A stretch of DNA of 64,000 nucleotides from DAIODI01 sp046349255 (GTDB lineage Bacteria; Pseudomonadota; Alphaproteobacteria; Rhizobiales; Aestuariivirgaceae): positions 620,001 to 684,000 of the forward strand of contig JAXMCR010000004.1 in NCBI GenBank assembly GCA_046349255.1. The letters are read 5' to 3'. The notes under the pieces were generated by a model. It saw only the letters and a list, made by a program, of their open reading frames with translations, was not told where the DNA came from and searched no databases. Positions 8,688 through 17,546 of the stretch are shown one piece after another; position 1 is the first letter of the stretch, and each line of letters starts with the position of its first letter. A program made the translations under genes and the position numbers.

Positions 8688-9767
8688 TCAGTTGGACTGC
8701 AGCATCTCGGTCCACATGTCCTGCATCTTCTTGTCGAGGTCGGCGTTCGGCGCGGGGTAGGCCTGGGCGCGCGCGAGGAAGCCCGGCTGCTCGTCGAAGC
8801 GCAGCACCTTCTTCTGCTGGTCGTCGAGCGCAGCCTTCTTGTTCGCGGGCATGCCCCAGTAGCAGGCCGAGGTCGCGAGCCGCGCCTGGCCTTCCGGGCT
8901 CATCACGTACTGGATGAACTTCAGCGCCAGGTCCTTGTTCTTCGAGGCCTCGAACATCGCGAGCGACTGCGACCACAGGATGCCGCCTTCCTTCGGGATC
9001 GAGAAGTCGAGCGCAGGGTTCTCCTTGGCGAGACCCGCCGTCACCCACTCGCCGCCGCCGACGAGCACGTCCACCTCGCCGGTCGCGAGCGCGGTCTGGC
9101 TCGCCGTCACCTCGCCGACGAGCTTGGCGTTCGCCTTCCACTTCATCAGCACGTCCTTGATCGCCGGAAGGTCGGCCTCGGTGAGGTCCGCGGTCTTCTT
9201 GCCGATCGAGAGCGCCGCCATGCCGATCACCGGCAGGTAGTAGTCGTAGATCGCGATGCGGCCCTTGTACTTCGGGTCGGCCAGCGCGGCGAGCGACTGC
9301 ATGTCGTTTGGATCGGCCTTAGTATTGTTGAAGCCGATCGTGTTGTAGCCGAACTTCTCCGTGATGCCGTAGCGCTTGCCGTCGATCTTCGAGTGCTGGT
9401 CCATCAGCACTTCCTGGAACATGTCGGCGACCGGCAGCTTGTCTTCCGGCAACGGCGCGAAGAGACCCTTCTCGACGCCGCGGCGCACATCAACGGTGTC
9501 GATCACCATCACGTCCCAGTCGCCCGGCTGCGACTGCTCGACGATGGCGAGGCCCGCGCCGGTGCCCTCGAACTCCTTCACGTTCACCTTGACGTTGTTG
9601 GCGTCCTCGAAGGGCTTCAGCAGGTTCGGATCGGAGTGGTCGCACCACACGAGCGCGTTGAGCTGGTCGGCCGCAAAGGCCGGCGCGCCGGCGGCGAAGG
9701 CCAGCGCGAAGGCCGCCGCAGCGGCGGTTTTCAGGAAGGCGCGGCGAAGCGAGGAGATGGTTCCCAT
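8688..9767 (-). CDS. Polyamine-type ABC importer, periplasmic binding protein with Tat-type signal
   Basis: The 359-residue protein starts with LRRAFLKTAAAAAFALAF, a close match to the twin-arginine consensus, and is predicted to be cleaved after AFA. The mature part begins with LNALVWCDHSDPNLLKPFED and resembles PotD/ABC type 1 extracellular binding proteins. It is the first gene of a potDBCA-like operon. Export by Tat would mean it folds in the cytoplasm. The ligand could be a polyamine, an amino-acid derivative or another cationic compound. Confidence 0.88.
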   Translation of the reverse strand: MGTISSLRRAFLKTAAAAAFALAFAAGAPAFAADQLNALVWCDHSDPNLLKPFEDANNVKVNVKEFEGTGAGLAIVEQSQPGDWDVMVIDTVDVRRGVEKGLFAPLPEDKLPVADMFQEVLMDQHSKIDGKRYGITEKFGYNTIGFNNTKADPNDMQSLAALADPKYKGRIAIYDYYLPVIGMAALSIGKKTADLTEADLPAIKDVLMKWKANAKLVGEVTASQTALATGEVDVLVGGGEWVTAGLAKENPALDFSIPKEGGILWSQSLAMFEASKNKDLALKFIQYVMSPEGQARLATSACYWGMPANKKAALDDQQKKVLRFDEQPGFLARAQAYPAPNADLDKKMQDMWTEMLQSN

Positions 9768-9813
9768 GGCGGTTCTGGTCCCTGCGATCTGTTTTTAGGA
9801 TTGCGCCGGAGCG

Positions 9814-9841
9814 TGGTTGAGTTCGAGAAACGAGTCAACCA
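9814..9841. promoter_or_regulatory. Inverted repeat upstream of the potD-like operon
   Basis: TGGTTGA (9814-9820) and TCAACCA (9835-9841) are perfect inverted arms around 14 bases that contain a smaller TCG/CGA pair. The element lies 47-74 bases before the binding-protein start on the minus strand and about 90 bases before the LivH-like gene on the plus strand. It could be an operator for either; nothing here identifies the regulator. Confidence 0.35.
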
Positions 9842-9929
9842 TGCTGCCGGATCATCGCGTACCCGGAACATTTGCGTCCAGTCCGGCGTTTTGCTTGGAT
9901 TTTTCGCCGCAACGAGAGAGCTTGAGAGG

Positions 9930-10850
9930 GTGAGCGGCTACTACCTGCAGCAGGCGTTCAACGCCGTGTTCGTGGGCTCGTTCTACAGCCTGCTCGCGGT
10001 GGCGTACGCTCTCGTCCACACCGTCACCGGCCGGATCGTCCTGTGCTTCGGCGACCTGATGACGTTCGGCGCCATGTACGCGATCTACGCCTTCACGCTC
10101 GCCACCACGGTCGGCTTCTTCGATCCCTGGATCCTCGCGCCGATCTTCCTCGTCACCGTGCTCGGCACCGCGCTGACGGGTGCGGCGGTGAACCGGCTGG
10201 CGCTTGCGCCGCTGTTCGGCATGCCGTCGCAGGCGCTGATGATCTCGTCGGTCGGCGCCGGCATCGTCATCAGCGAGACGATGCGCGCCGCAACCGGCGG
10301 GCGCGAGCAATGGCTCTCGCCCATGCTGACCGATACGGCGATCGTGCTCACGGGCGAACCATTCAGTATGCGCATCAACTGGATGCAGCTCTCCATGCTG
10401 TGCCTCGACCTCGCGCTGGTGGCGCTGCTCTTTCTCGCACTCAACAACACGCGGATCGGCCGCATCTGGCGCGCCACTGCCGAGGATCACCGGCTGGCGC
10501 AGCTGTCCGGCATCGACACCGGTCGCGTTGTGGCGCTGTCGGTCGCGACCGCTGCCGGGTTCGCGGCGGCCGCCGGCTACGTGCTCTCCGTCTACTACGG
10601 CGGCGTCAGCTTCTACATGGGCCTCGTCTTCGGGTTGAAGGCGCTGTTCTCGAGTCTGATCGGCGGCGTCGGCTCGATCGCCGGCGCGGTGCTCGGCGCG
10701 TTCCTGCTCGCCGGATTCGAAACGGCGTGGACGACGTTCTTCACGTCCGACTACCGCGACGTCGCGGTGTTCGGCCTCGTGCTCGCGATCTTCCTCCTGA
10801 AGCCGGAGGGCCTCCTCGGCTCTTCCCTGCGCCGGGACTCATCGCCATGA
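9930..10850 (+). CDS. LivH-like branched-chain amino acid ABC permease, orphan
   Basis: I place the start at the GTG at 9930 (VSGYYLQQAFNAVFVGSFYSLLAVAYALV), which gives the usual LivH N-terminus and about 306 residues; the frame is open far upstream but that part is antisense to the pot genes. About eight hydrophobic segments are present, and the conserved loop is GRIWRATAEDHRLAQLSGID. The end, VFGLVLAIFLLKPEGLLG, is typical for LivH. No livM, livG, livF or livJ gene lies next to it, which is unusual. Its stop overlaps the start of a lipoprotein gene (ATGA). Confidence 0.85.
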   Translation: MSGYYLQQAFNAVFVGSFYSLLAVAYALVHTVTGRIVLCFGDLMTFGAMYAIYAFTLATTVGFFDPWILAPIFLVTVLGTALTGAAVNRLALAPLFGMPSQALMISSVGAGIVISETMRAATGGREQWLSPMLTDTAIVLTGEPFSMRINWMQLSMLCLDLALVALLFLALNNTRIGRIWRATAEDHRLAQLSGIDTGRVVALSVATAAGFAAAAGYVLSVYYGGVSFYMGLVFGLKALFSSLIGGVGSIAGAVLGAFLLAGFETAWTTFFTSDYRDVAVFGLVLAIFLLKPEGLLGSSLRRDSSP

Positions 10851-11323
10851 TCCGTCTGCTGATCGTTTCCTGCCTCGCCCTCGTGCTCGCGGCCTGTTCC
10901 GACGAGAAGAAGCCGTACCTGTCGTTCGGCGGCGGCGGCTTTGTCTACAACTACCGCATTGGCGAGATGTACTACGGCTTCGTCGCGCAGGTGCACCGCA
11001 AGCTGCCGGACGGCGCGGTGCTGGTGGCGCGGTTCGAGGATCCCGCCGGCGGCGCCGAGATCATCGACCGGCAGCCCGTCGTTCCGGGCCGCGCGCAGTA
11101 CATGTTCCGAACACCGCCCGTGAAGGGCGTGGTCAAGGACAAGCCCTATACGGCGACGCTGACGCTCGAGAACCCCGGCGGCGAGGGCGAGATCGAACGG
11201 ATCAGCCGCACGTTCGCAAGCACTGCCGATCCCTCGCTCTTTCCCGCCGGTCCGCTGGTGGTCGGGCCCGGCTACACGCCGAACCCCGACCTCACGGGAC
11301 CCTACGCTCCGGCGAAGCCCTAG
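10847..11323 (+). CDS. Small predicted lipoprotein, function unknown
   Basis: The 158-residue product has a signal sequence and lipobox LVLAAC, so Cys17 should be lipidated. The mature region is beta-rich and Pro/Gly-rich, with no motif I recognise. The ATGA overlap with the LivH-like permease gene shows translational coupling, and a role alongside that permease is a reasonable guess but only that. Confidence 0.75.
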   Translation: MIRLLIVSCLALVLAACSDEKKPYLSFGGGGFVYNYRIGEMYYGFVAQVHRKLPDGAVLVARFEDPAGGAEIIDRQPVVPGRAQYMFRTPPVKGVVKDKPYTATLTLENPGGEGEIERISRTFASTADPSLFPAGPLVVGPGYTPNPDLTGPYAPAKP

Positions 11324-11335
11324 GCGCCGGACGGA

Positions 11336-11351
11336 TCGTCTCGCGAGACGA
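11336..11351. promoter_or_regulatory. 16-bp perfect palindrome before the HAD/cytochrome operon
   Basis: TCGTCTCGCGAGACGA is a perfect 16-base palindrome 36 bases before the HAD gene start and 13 bases after the lipoprotein stop. With no loop it is more likely a protein-binding site than a hairpin. No T-run follows, which speaks against a terminator. Confidence 0.4.
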
Positions 11352-11386
11352 CCTGTGCTATCTCCATGCGCAGGAAGAGGGGATAC

Positions 11387-12385
11387 ATGAACCGCCGCGA
11401 ACTCACGCACCTTCTCGGGCTTTCGGTCGCCGCCGGCGTTCTGGGGTTGCCGCCGATTGCTCAGGCTGCGGACGATCCGCTCCCCTCCTGGCGCGACGGT
11501 ACGGCCCGTCAAGCGATCCTCGATTTCGTGCTGCGCTCGGTCACGCCGGGGGATGGCTTTATTCCGCCGGAAGAGCGCATCGCCGTGTTCGACAACGACG
11601 GGACGCTGTGGTGCGAACAGCCGATCTACGTGCAGTTCGCGTTCGCGCTCGACCGCATCAAGGCGCTGGCGCCGAACCACCCGGAATGGAAGACGACGGA
11701 GCCGTTCAAGTCGGTGCTGGAGAACAACATCCCCGGCATCGTCGCGGGCGGCGAGAAGGGCGTCGTCGAGATCATCGCCGCCAGCCACGCCGGCAACACG
11801 ACGGAGGAGTTCACCCGCACCGTCTCCGACTGGATCGCGACGGCGCGCCATCCGAAGTTCAATCGTCCGTACACGCAGCTCGTCTACCAGCCGATGCTCG
11901 AGGTCCTCGCCTTCCTGCGGCAGAGCGGGTTCGAGACCTGGATCGTCTCCGGCGGCGGCGTCGAGTTCATGCGCCCGTGGACGGAGCCCGTGTACGGAAT
12001 ACCGCCGCAGCAGGTCATCGGTTCGACCGTCAGGACGAAGTTCGAGGTGCGCAACGGCGTGCCGGTGATCGCGCGACTTCCGGATGTCGAGTTCGTCGAC
12101 GACAAGGCCGGCAAGCCGCTCGGGATCAATCGCGCGATCGGCCGCCGCCCAGTCGCCGCGTTCGGCAATTCGGACGGCGACTTCGAGATGCTGCAATGGA
12201 CGACGGCGAGCGGGCCGCGGCGGCTCGCCATGATCGTGCACCACGACGATGCGGAGCGCGAATACGCCTACGACCGGACGTCTTCCGTCGGCCGCCTGGC
12301 GCGGGCGCTCGACGCAGCGCCCGAGCAGGGGTGGACGGTGATCAGCATGAAGAACGACTGGTTGCGCGTGTTTCCGGATGCCTGA
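11387..12385 (+). CDS. Exported HAD-superfamily phosphatase
   Basis: The start at 11387 has a GAAGAGGGGA ribosome binding site. A short signal follows (MNRRELTHLLGLSVAAGVLG, cut after AQA) with an RR pair, so Tat export is possible. The first HAD motif is FDNDGTLW with Asp69 and Asp71; WIVSGGG supplies motif II, and GNSDGDFEML motif IV. It resembles phosphoserine-phosphatase-like HAD hydrolases that act in the periplasm. Its stop overlaps the start of the multiheme cytochrome gene by eight bases. Confidence 0.8.
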   Translation: MNRRELTHLLGLSVAAGVLGLPPIAQAADDPLPSWRDGTARQAILDFVLRSVTPGDGFIPPEERIAVFDNDGTLWCEQPIYVQFAFALDRIKALAPNHPEWKTTEPFKSVLENNIPGIVAGGEKGVVEIIAASHAGNTTEEFTRTVSDWIATARHPKFNRPYTQLVYQPMLEVLAFLRQSGFETWIVSGGGVEFMRPWTEPVYGIPPQQVIGSTVRTKFEVRNGVPVIARLPDVEFVDDKAGKPLGINRAIGRRPVAAFGNSDGDFEMLQWTTASGPRRLAMIVHHDDAEREYAYDRTSSVGRLARALDAAPEQGWTVISMKNDWLRVFPDA

Positions 12386-14615
12386 CGCGCTGCGCCTCCT
12401 GTTTCGCCTCGTGTTCGCTCTGGCGGTGCTCGCGGCGATACCCGTCGCGAGGGCCGACAGCACGGCGTGCGCCGGGTGCCACAAGGCTGAGGTGGAGGAC
12501 TGGCGGCATTCGCATCACGGCTGGGCGTTGCGCGAACCGACGGCGGAGAATGTCCTCGGCAGCTTCGACAACCAGACCGTCGACCACAAGGGCGTGACGA
12601 CGCGATTCTTTCGCAAGGTCGACCGCTTTCTCGTCGAGACGGACGGACCGGACGGCCGCCTGACGACGTATCCGGTCAAGTACGCCGTCGGCGTCTGGCC
12701 GTTGCAGCAGTACCTCTTCGATACCGGGCAGGGGCGCCTGCAGGTTCTGGATTACGCGTGGGACGTGGATCAGAAGCGGTGGATCCATCTCTACCCGGAT
12801 GCCGACACGTCGCCCGGGAACGCGTTCCACTGGACCGGCACTTACAAGAACTGGCAGACGCGCTGCGCCGAATGCCACCAGACCGGCTTCGTGAAGGGCT
12901 ATGACCCGAAGGCGAGGACGTTCGCGAGCCGCTGGAGCGAACTCACCGTCTCCTGCGCCTCCTGCCACGGCGATGCGACGAACCATCTCGCGTGGGCGAA
13001 GAATCCGTCCGGGTACGCAGCAACGGGCGCGAACGCTTCCGCGAAGGGGTTTGCATTCCGGCTGGGGCCGGGCCAGCAGGCGAGCGAGATCGCCGTGTGC
13101 GGGCCGTGCCATGCGCGGCGCGAGCAGCTCGGCGCGGACAGCCCGCCCGTCGGCGCGCCGCTTGCCGATCACTACAACCTCTCGCTCCTGCGCGACGGGC
13201 TCTACTTCCCCGACGGCCAGCAGAACGACGAGGTGTACGTGCTGGGCTCGTTCCTGCAGTCGAAGATGGCGCAGAAGGGCGTCACCTGCTCGAACTGCCA
13301 TGCTCCGCATACGGAGAAACTAGTCGCGGAAGGCAACGCCGTTTGCACGCAGTGCCACAACGCGCAGGGCAACGCGGGCTTCCCGTCACTGAAGCACGCC
13401 GTCTACGATACGCCCGAACACACGCACCACCCGGCCGGAAGCGCCGGCGCCCAGTGCGTCGCCTGCCACATGCCCGAGCGCACCTATATGCGCATCGACG
13501 CGCGCCGCGATCACTTTTTCCGCATGCCTGATCCGGCCGGATCGAAGATTGCCGGAAGCCCGGACGCCTGCACGCTGTGCCACCAGGACAACTCGCAGGA
13601 GTGGGCGGCGGAGCATGTCGCGCAATGGTTCCCCGACCAAGCCTATGCGGCGCAGCGGTCCTCGACAAAGCTGTTCGCCGACGTGTTCCGGCAGGGCGTC
13701 GCGCCCGACACGCTGGAGCGCGCCCTCGCGCTCGCGGCGGACCAGGCGCAGCCCGCCATCCGGCGCGCCACGGCGCTCGATGCGGTGCGCGACGGCTTCC
13801 CGGCGGAGAGGGCTCAGGCGGTCGCTCCGCTGATTCAGGACCAGAGCGATCTCGTGCGCGCGGCGGCGGCAAAACTCCTGCGCTCGAGCCCAGCGGAGGA
13901 GCGCGCGAAGCTCTTGGCCCCGCTCCTCTCGGATCCGGTCGCATCGGTCCGGATTGCCGCGGCGATGGAGCTCACCGGTGTCTCGCCGACACTTCTGTCG
14001 CCGGAGGGTGCCAAGGCGTACGGGGGCGCGGCGCGCGAGCTGCAGGCTTCGCTCGCCGCGCGCGCCGATTTCCCGGAGACGCAGATGGCGATCGCGGGCC
14101 TCGCGATGGCGATGCGCAACTGGCCCGCCGCGAAGGCGGCGCTCGCGGAAGCCGTTGCGCTCGATCCTCAGCTCACGGAGGGATGGCTCACGCAGGCGCG
14201 CATCTCGGCAGCCCTCGGCGACGCGGCGGGTGCCGAGAAGGCGCTGCGCGACGGCGTGGCGAAGGATCCGAACGGTGTCCAGCTGAAGAGCGAACTCGCG
14301 AGCGTTCTGCTCGATACCGGGCGGTCGCAGGAGGCGATCCCGCTGTTGAAGGAGCTCGCCGCAGCCGCGCCGACGGACGCCACGCTCAACCGCACGCTGG
14401 CGCTGGCCCTGATGCAGACGGGCGATGCGGCGGCCGCTGCGCCATACATCGATGCAGCGCTGAAGGCGGCGCCGGGAAACCTCGACCTCGAGACGCTGCT
14501 CGCCGTCAACCAGCTCCTGCGCGGCGATGCGGTCGCGGCGCGCGAGACGGTCAAGGGGATCCGCGCACGCGATCCGCTGCGGCCGCTGCCGCCGGCGCTC
14601 GAACAGCTGGAGTGA
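12378..14615 (+). CDS. Octaheme c-type cytochrome with HEAT/TPR C-terminal half
   Basis: A signal peptide ends in ARA. Eight CXXCH heme-attachment motifs start at Cys31 (CAGCH), 163 (CAECH), 193 (CASCH), 241 (CGPCH), 304 (CSNCH), 323 (CTQCH), 360 (CVACH) and 398 (CTLCH). From about residue 430 the chain becomes alpha-helical and Ala-rich, first HEAT-like, then TPR-like (ATLNRTLALALMQTGDAAAA). Family relatives are periplasmic cytochromes of the c554/NrfA-like octaheme type with protein-interaction repeats. The catalytic role is not readable: electron transfer or N/S-oxyanion redox chemistry are both possible. No haem maturation genes are nearby. Confidence 0.85.
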   Translation: MPDALRLLFRLVFALAVLAAIPVARADSTACAGCHKAEVEDWRHSHHGWALREPTAENVLGSFDNQTVDHKGVTTRFFRKVDRFLVETDGPDGRLTTYPVKYAVGVWPLQQYLFDTGQGRLQVLDYAWDVDQKRWIHLYPDADTSPGNAFHWTGTYKNWQTRCAECHQTGFVKGYDPKARTFASRWSELTVSCASCHGDATNHLAWAKNPSGYAATGANASAKGFAFRLGPGQQASEIAVCGPCHARREQLGADSPPVGAPLADHYNLSLLRDGLYFPDGQQNDEVYVLGSFLQSKMAQKGVTCSNCHAPHTEKLVAEGNAVCTQCHNAQGNAGFPSLKHAVYDTPEHTHHPAGSAGAQCVACHMPERTYMRIDARRDHFFRMPDPAGSKIAGSPDACTLCHQDNSQEWAAEHVAQWFPDQAYAAQRSSTKLFADVFRQGVAPDTLERALALAADQAQPAIRRATALDAVRDGFPAERAQAVAPLIQDQSDLVRAAAAKLLRSSPAEERAKLLAPLLSDPVASVRIAAAMELTGVSPTLLSPEGAKAYGGAARELQASLAARADFPETQMAIAGLAMAMRNWPAAKAALAEAVALDPQLTEGWLTQARISAALGDAAGAEKALRDGVAKDPNGVQLKSELASVLLDTGRSQEAIPLLKELAAAAPTDATLNRTLALALMQTGDAAAAAPYIDAALKAAPGNLDLETLLAVNQLLRGDAVAARETVKGIRARDPLRPLPPALEQLE

Positions 14616-14626
14616 GAAGACAAGCG

Positions 14627-15847
14627 ATGACGGCCGTCCATTCCGATGCCGAGAACCTGGGGTTCGATCCGCGCAGACTGCACCGCATCCAACCGTGGAT
14701 GGAGGCGCACGTTGCCGAGCATCGACTGCCCGGCATCGCCGTTCAGGTGAAGCGCCGCGGCGGCGTCGCCTTTTCGTACGCGTGCGGACGAAGTGACGTC
14801 GAGAGCGGACTGCCGCTCGGGGCGGACACGATCTACCGCATCTACTCGATGACGAAGCCGGTGACGACCGTCGCCGCGCTGATGCTCTACGAGGAAGGCC
14901 GCTTCCAGCTCGACCAGCCGGTGGCCGATTTTCTGCCGGCGCTCGCGGCCTTGCGCGTGTGGGCGGGCGGCGATGCGCCGCTGACCGACACGCACGCGCT
15001 GCACCGACCTGTCACTGTACACGATCTGCTGACGCACCAGTCGGGCTTCATCTACGCCTTCGACGACAAAACGGCGCTCGAGCAGGCCTACATCGCGGAG
15101 GGCATGAACTTCGACCGGGCCGGCGATACGATGGCGGCCGCGGTCGAGAGGCTCGCGCGGCTGCCGCTTGCCTTCCAGCCGGGCGCGCGCTGGAGCTACG
15201 GCGTGTCGACCGACGTGCTCGGCCGCCTCGTCGAGGTGGTGTCGGGCCAGTCGCTCGGGCATTTCCTCCGTGACCGGATTCTTGAGCCGCTCGGCATGAC
15301 CGACACGGGCTTCGCGCTCGCGCGCGAACAGGCGCCGCGGCTCGCCTCGCTCTATGGTCCCGCCTCGAAGGCCGGCGGCCTCGTGAAGATCGAACCGCGG
15401 CTGCTGCCTGCGGGCCCTGGTCCGGTGCCGCTCGAGAGCGGCGGGGGCGGCCTCTATTCGACGATGGGCGACTACCAGCGCTTCGCCGATTGCCTGCTTG
15501 CACGCGGCGTCCACGAGAGCGGGCGCCTTCTCGGGCGCAAGACCTTCGACCAGATGGTGACGAACCAGATGGGCGGCGATCTGGCGAGCCGCGGACAGAC
15601 GCATTTCAGCGAGACGACGATGGAGGGCATCGGCTTCGGCCTCGGCGTCTCCGTCATGCTCGATCCGACGCGGGCGAAGATTCTCGGCTCGCCCGGAGAG
15701 TTCGCATGGGGCGGCATGGCGTCGACCGCCTTCTTCGTCGACCCCGCCGAGGAGATGACGGTGATCCTGATGACGCAGCTCGTGCCGTCGAGCACGTACA
15801 CGCTGCGCCGCCAGCTCCGCGTCCTGACATACCAGGCACTCGTCTGA
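14627..15847 (+). CDS. Serine hydrolase, beta-lactamase class C/esterase EstB family
   Basis: The 406-residue protein has the SXXK motif SMTK at 74-77, a WSYGVSTD segment that supplies the tyrosine motif (Tyr191), and a C-terminal WGGMASTAFFVDP standing for the third motif. There is no signal peptide, so it is probably cytoplasmic and an esterase or peptidase rather than an antibiotic-destroying enzyme. It starts 11 bases after the octaheme cytochrome stop. The longer open frame upstream is antisense-like read-through and not used. Confidence 0.85.
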   Translation: MTAVHSDAENLGFDPRRLHRIQPWMEAHVAEHRLPGIAVQVKRRGGVAFSYACGRSDVESGLPLGADTIYRIYSMTKPVTTVAALMLYEEGRFQLDQPVADFLPALAALRVWAGGDAPLTDTHALHRPVTVHDLLTHQSGFIYAFDDKTALEQAYIAEGMNFDRAGDTMAAAVERLARLPLAFQPGARWSYGVSTDVLGRLVEVVSGQSLGHFLRDRILEPLGMTDTGFALAREQAPRLASLYGPASKAGGLVKIEPRLLPAGPGPVPLESGGGGLYSTMGDYQRFADCLLARGVHESGRLLGRKTFDQMVTNQMGGDLASRGQTHFSETTMEGIGFGLGVSVMLDPTRAKILGSPGEFAWGGMASTAFFVDPAEEMTVILMTQLVPSSTYTLRRQLRVLTYQALV

Positions 15848-15850
15848 GCA

Positions 15851-15885
15851 GGTCAGGCTTGCGCCTGAGCCCGCGTTTTCTTCGT
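15851..15885 (+). terminator. Possible weak terminator after the serine hydrolase gene
   Basis: TCAGGC (15853-15858) and GCCTGA (15863-15868) form a six-base stem with a four-base loop. A T-rich stretch (TTTTCTTCGTTT) starts about eight bases later. The distance is long for an intrinsic terminator. Confidence 0.35.
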
Positions 15886-15923
15886 TTGCCGGCGCGCGTG
15901 CGCCCGGCCAGTATCGCCGCGCC

Positions 15924-17546
15924 ATGGAAGATTTCGACTACGTGATCGTCGGCGGCGGCTCTGCGGGGTGCGTCCTTGCCGGCAAACTCAGCGAGGACCG
16001 CACCAAGCGCGTACTGCTCATCGAGGCGGGCGGGTCGGACCGCCGCTTCTGGATCCGCACGCCGCTCGGCTACGGCAAGACGTTCTTCAATCCCGCCGTG
16101 AACTGGAAGTACACGACGCAGCCCGATCCGGGGCTCGACGGGGAAGAGGCCTACTGGCCGCGCGGCAAGGTGATCGGCGGGTCGAGTTCGATCAACGCGA
16201 TGGTCTACGCGCGGGGTCTGCCGACCGACTTCGACGACTGGCGCGACGCCGGCAATCCCGGCTGGGGGTGGGACGACGTCGGGCCGGTGTTCCGCGCGGT
16301 GGAGCACCGCGTGCTGCCGGACGGCCGCGTCGAAGGGACTGGACCGCTCTCGGTCTCCTATCGCGAGCCCGAGTACCATCCGCTGAAGCGGTTCTTCTAC
16401 GCCGCGGCGCGAGAGATAGGCCTTCCGTCCACGGACGACATGAACGGCGTACGCCCAGAGGGCGTCGCCGCGTACGCGATCACGACGAAGAATGGATTGC
16501 GCTGTTCGGCCGCCGACGCCTTTCTCCATCCTGCGATGGGAAAGTCGAACCTGGTCGTGCGCACGCAGGCGCTTGCCACGCGGATCGTGGTCGAGAACCG
16601 CCGCGCGTCAGGTATCGAGTATCGCTGGAACGGCGGTTCCAATCGCGCCAACGCGCGCCGGGAGGTCATCGTCGCGGCCGGCGCGGTGAACGCGCCGCAA
16701 CTCCTGCAGCTCTCGGGGATCGGCCCGGGCGCGGTGCTCAAGGCCGCGGGGATCGGGGTCTTGCACGACAATCCGAACGTTGGCGGAAACCTGCAGGACC
16801 ATCTCGCCGTCAGCTACTTCTATCGCGCGACCGAACCGACGCTGAACCAGTATCTTGGCTCGTGGAGCGGGCGGCTTCGCGCGGGGCTCAGGTATCTCGC
16901 GACACGCGGCGGACCGCTGAGCCTGTCGGTAAACCAGATGGGCGGACTCGTGCGCACGAGGCCGGATGCGCCGCGCCCCGACTGCCAGCTCTACTTCTCG
17001 CCGGCGAGCTATACGATATCGACGCCCGGCAAGCGGCAGCTGTTCAAGCCGGACCCGTTTCCGGGTTTTCTCCTGTCGTTTAACCCGTGCCGGCCGACGA
17101 GCACCGGGCGCATCGACATCGTCTCCCCTGATCCGACAATCCCGCCCGCGATCCGGCCGAATTCGCTCTCAACCAACAAGGACCTCGACGACGTCGTCGC
17201 CGGTGCCCGGCTCATCCGTGCCCTGAGGAATACCGCCGCGATGCGCGCGCTGATCGAGGCGCCGCACGGGTTCGACGTTGCAGACGCGGACGACGAGGCG
17301 GTCGTTGCGGACTTCCGCAAACGCGCCGGCACCGTCTACCACCCGACCTGCACGTGCCGGATGGCGCCGGAGGCCCTGGGCGGCGTCGTCGATCATCGGT
17401 TGCGAGTCCACGGCGTCGAGGGCCTTCGTGTCGCCGACGCTTCCGTGTTTCCCAACGTCACGTCCGCCAACACCAATGCGCCGACGATCATGCTCGCCTT
17501 CAAGGCGGCGGCGATGATCGCGGACGACAACAGGAGCCGCAGTTGA
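15924..17546 (+). CDS. GMC-family FAD-dependent oxidoreductase (choline dehydrogenase-like)
   Basis: The 540-residue protein begins with an FAD-binding Rossmann motif (VIVGGGSAGCVLAGKLSED). The GMC signatures PRGKVIGGSSSINAMVYARG and AAGAVNAPQLLQLSGIGP are both present. The active-site His lies in VYHPTCTCRM and the second catalytic polar residue in the NTNAPT segment near the C-terminus. It should oxidise an alcohol to an aldehyde or ketone; the substrate is unknown. The stop overlaps the TTG start of the enolase-superfamily gene, so the two enzymes are probably consecutive in one pathway. Confidence 0.9.
   Translation: MEDFDYVIVGGGSAGCVLAGKLSEDRTKRVLLIEAGGSDRRFWIRTPLGYGKTFFNPAVNWKYTTQPDPGLDGEEAYWPRGKVIGGSSSINAMVYARGLPTDFDDWRDAGNPGWGWDDVGPVFRAVEHRVLPDGRVEGTGPLSVSYREPEYHPLKRFFYAAAREIGLPSTDDMNGVRPEGVAAYAITTKNGLRCSAADAFLHPAMGKSNLVVRTQALATRIVVENRRASGIEYRWNGGSNRANARREVIVAAGAVNAPQLLQLSGIGPGAVLKAAGIGVLHDNPNVGGNLQDHLAVSYFYRATEPTLNQYLGSWSGRLRAGLRYLATRGGPLSLSVNQMGGLVRTRPDAPRPDCQLYFSPASYTISTPGKRQLFKPDPFPGFLLSFNPCRPTSTGRIDIVSPDPTIPPAIRPNSLSTNKDLDDVVAGARLIRALRNTAAMRALIEAPHGFDVADADDEAVVADFRKRAGTVYHPTCTCRMAPEALGGVVDHRLRVHGVEGLRVADASVFPNVTSANTNAPTIMLAFKAAAMIADDNRSRS

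Noticed and set aside
8076..9929. Upstream extension of the LivH-like frame over the pot genes.
   Set aside because: The extension is antisense to two clearly coding genes and has a charge-rich composition without hydrophobic segments; the GTG at 9930 gives the normal LivH N-terminus.
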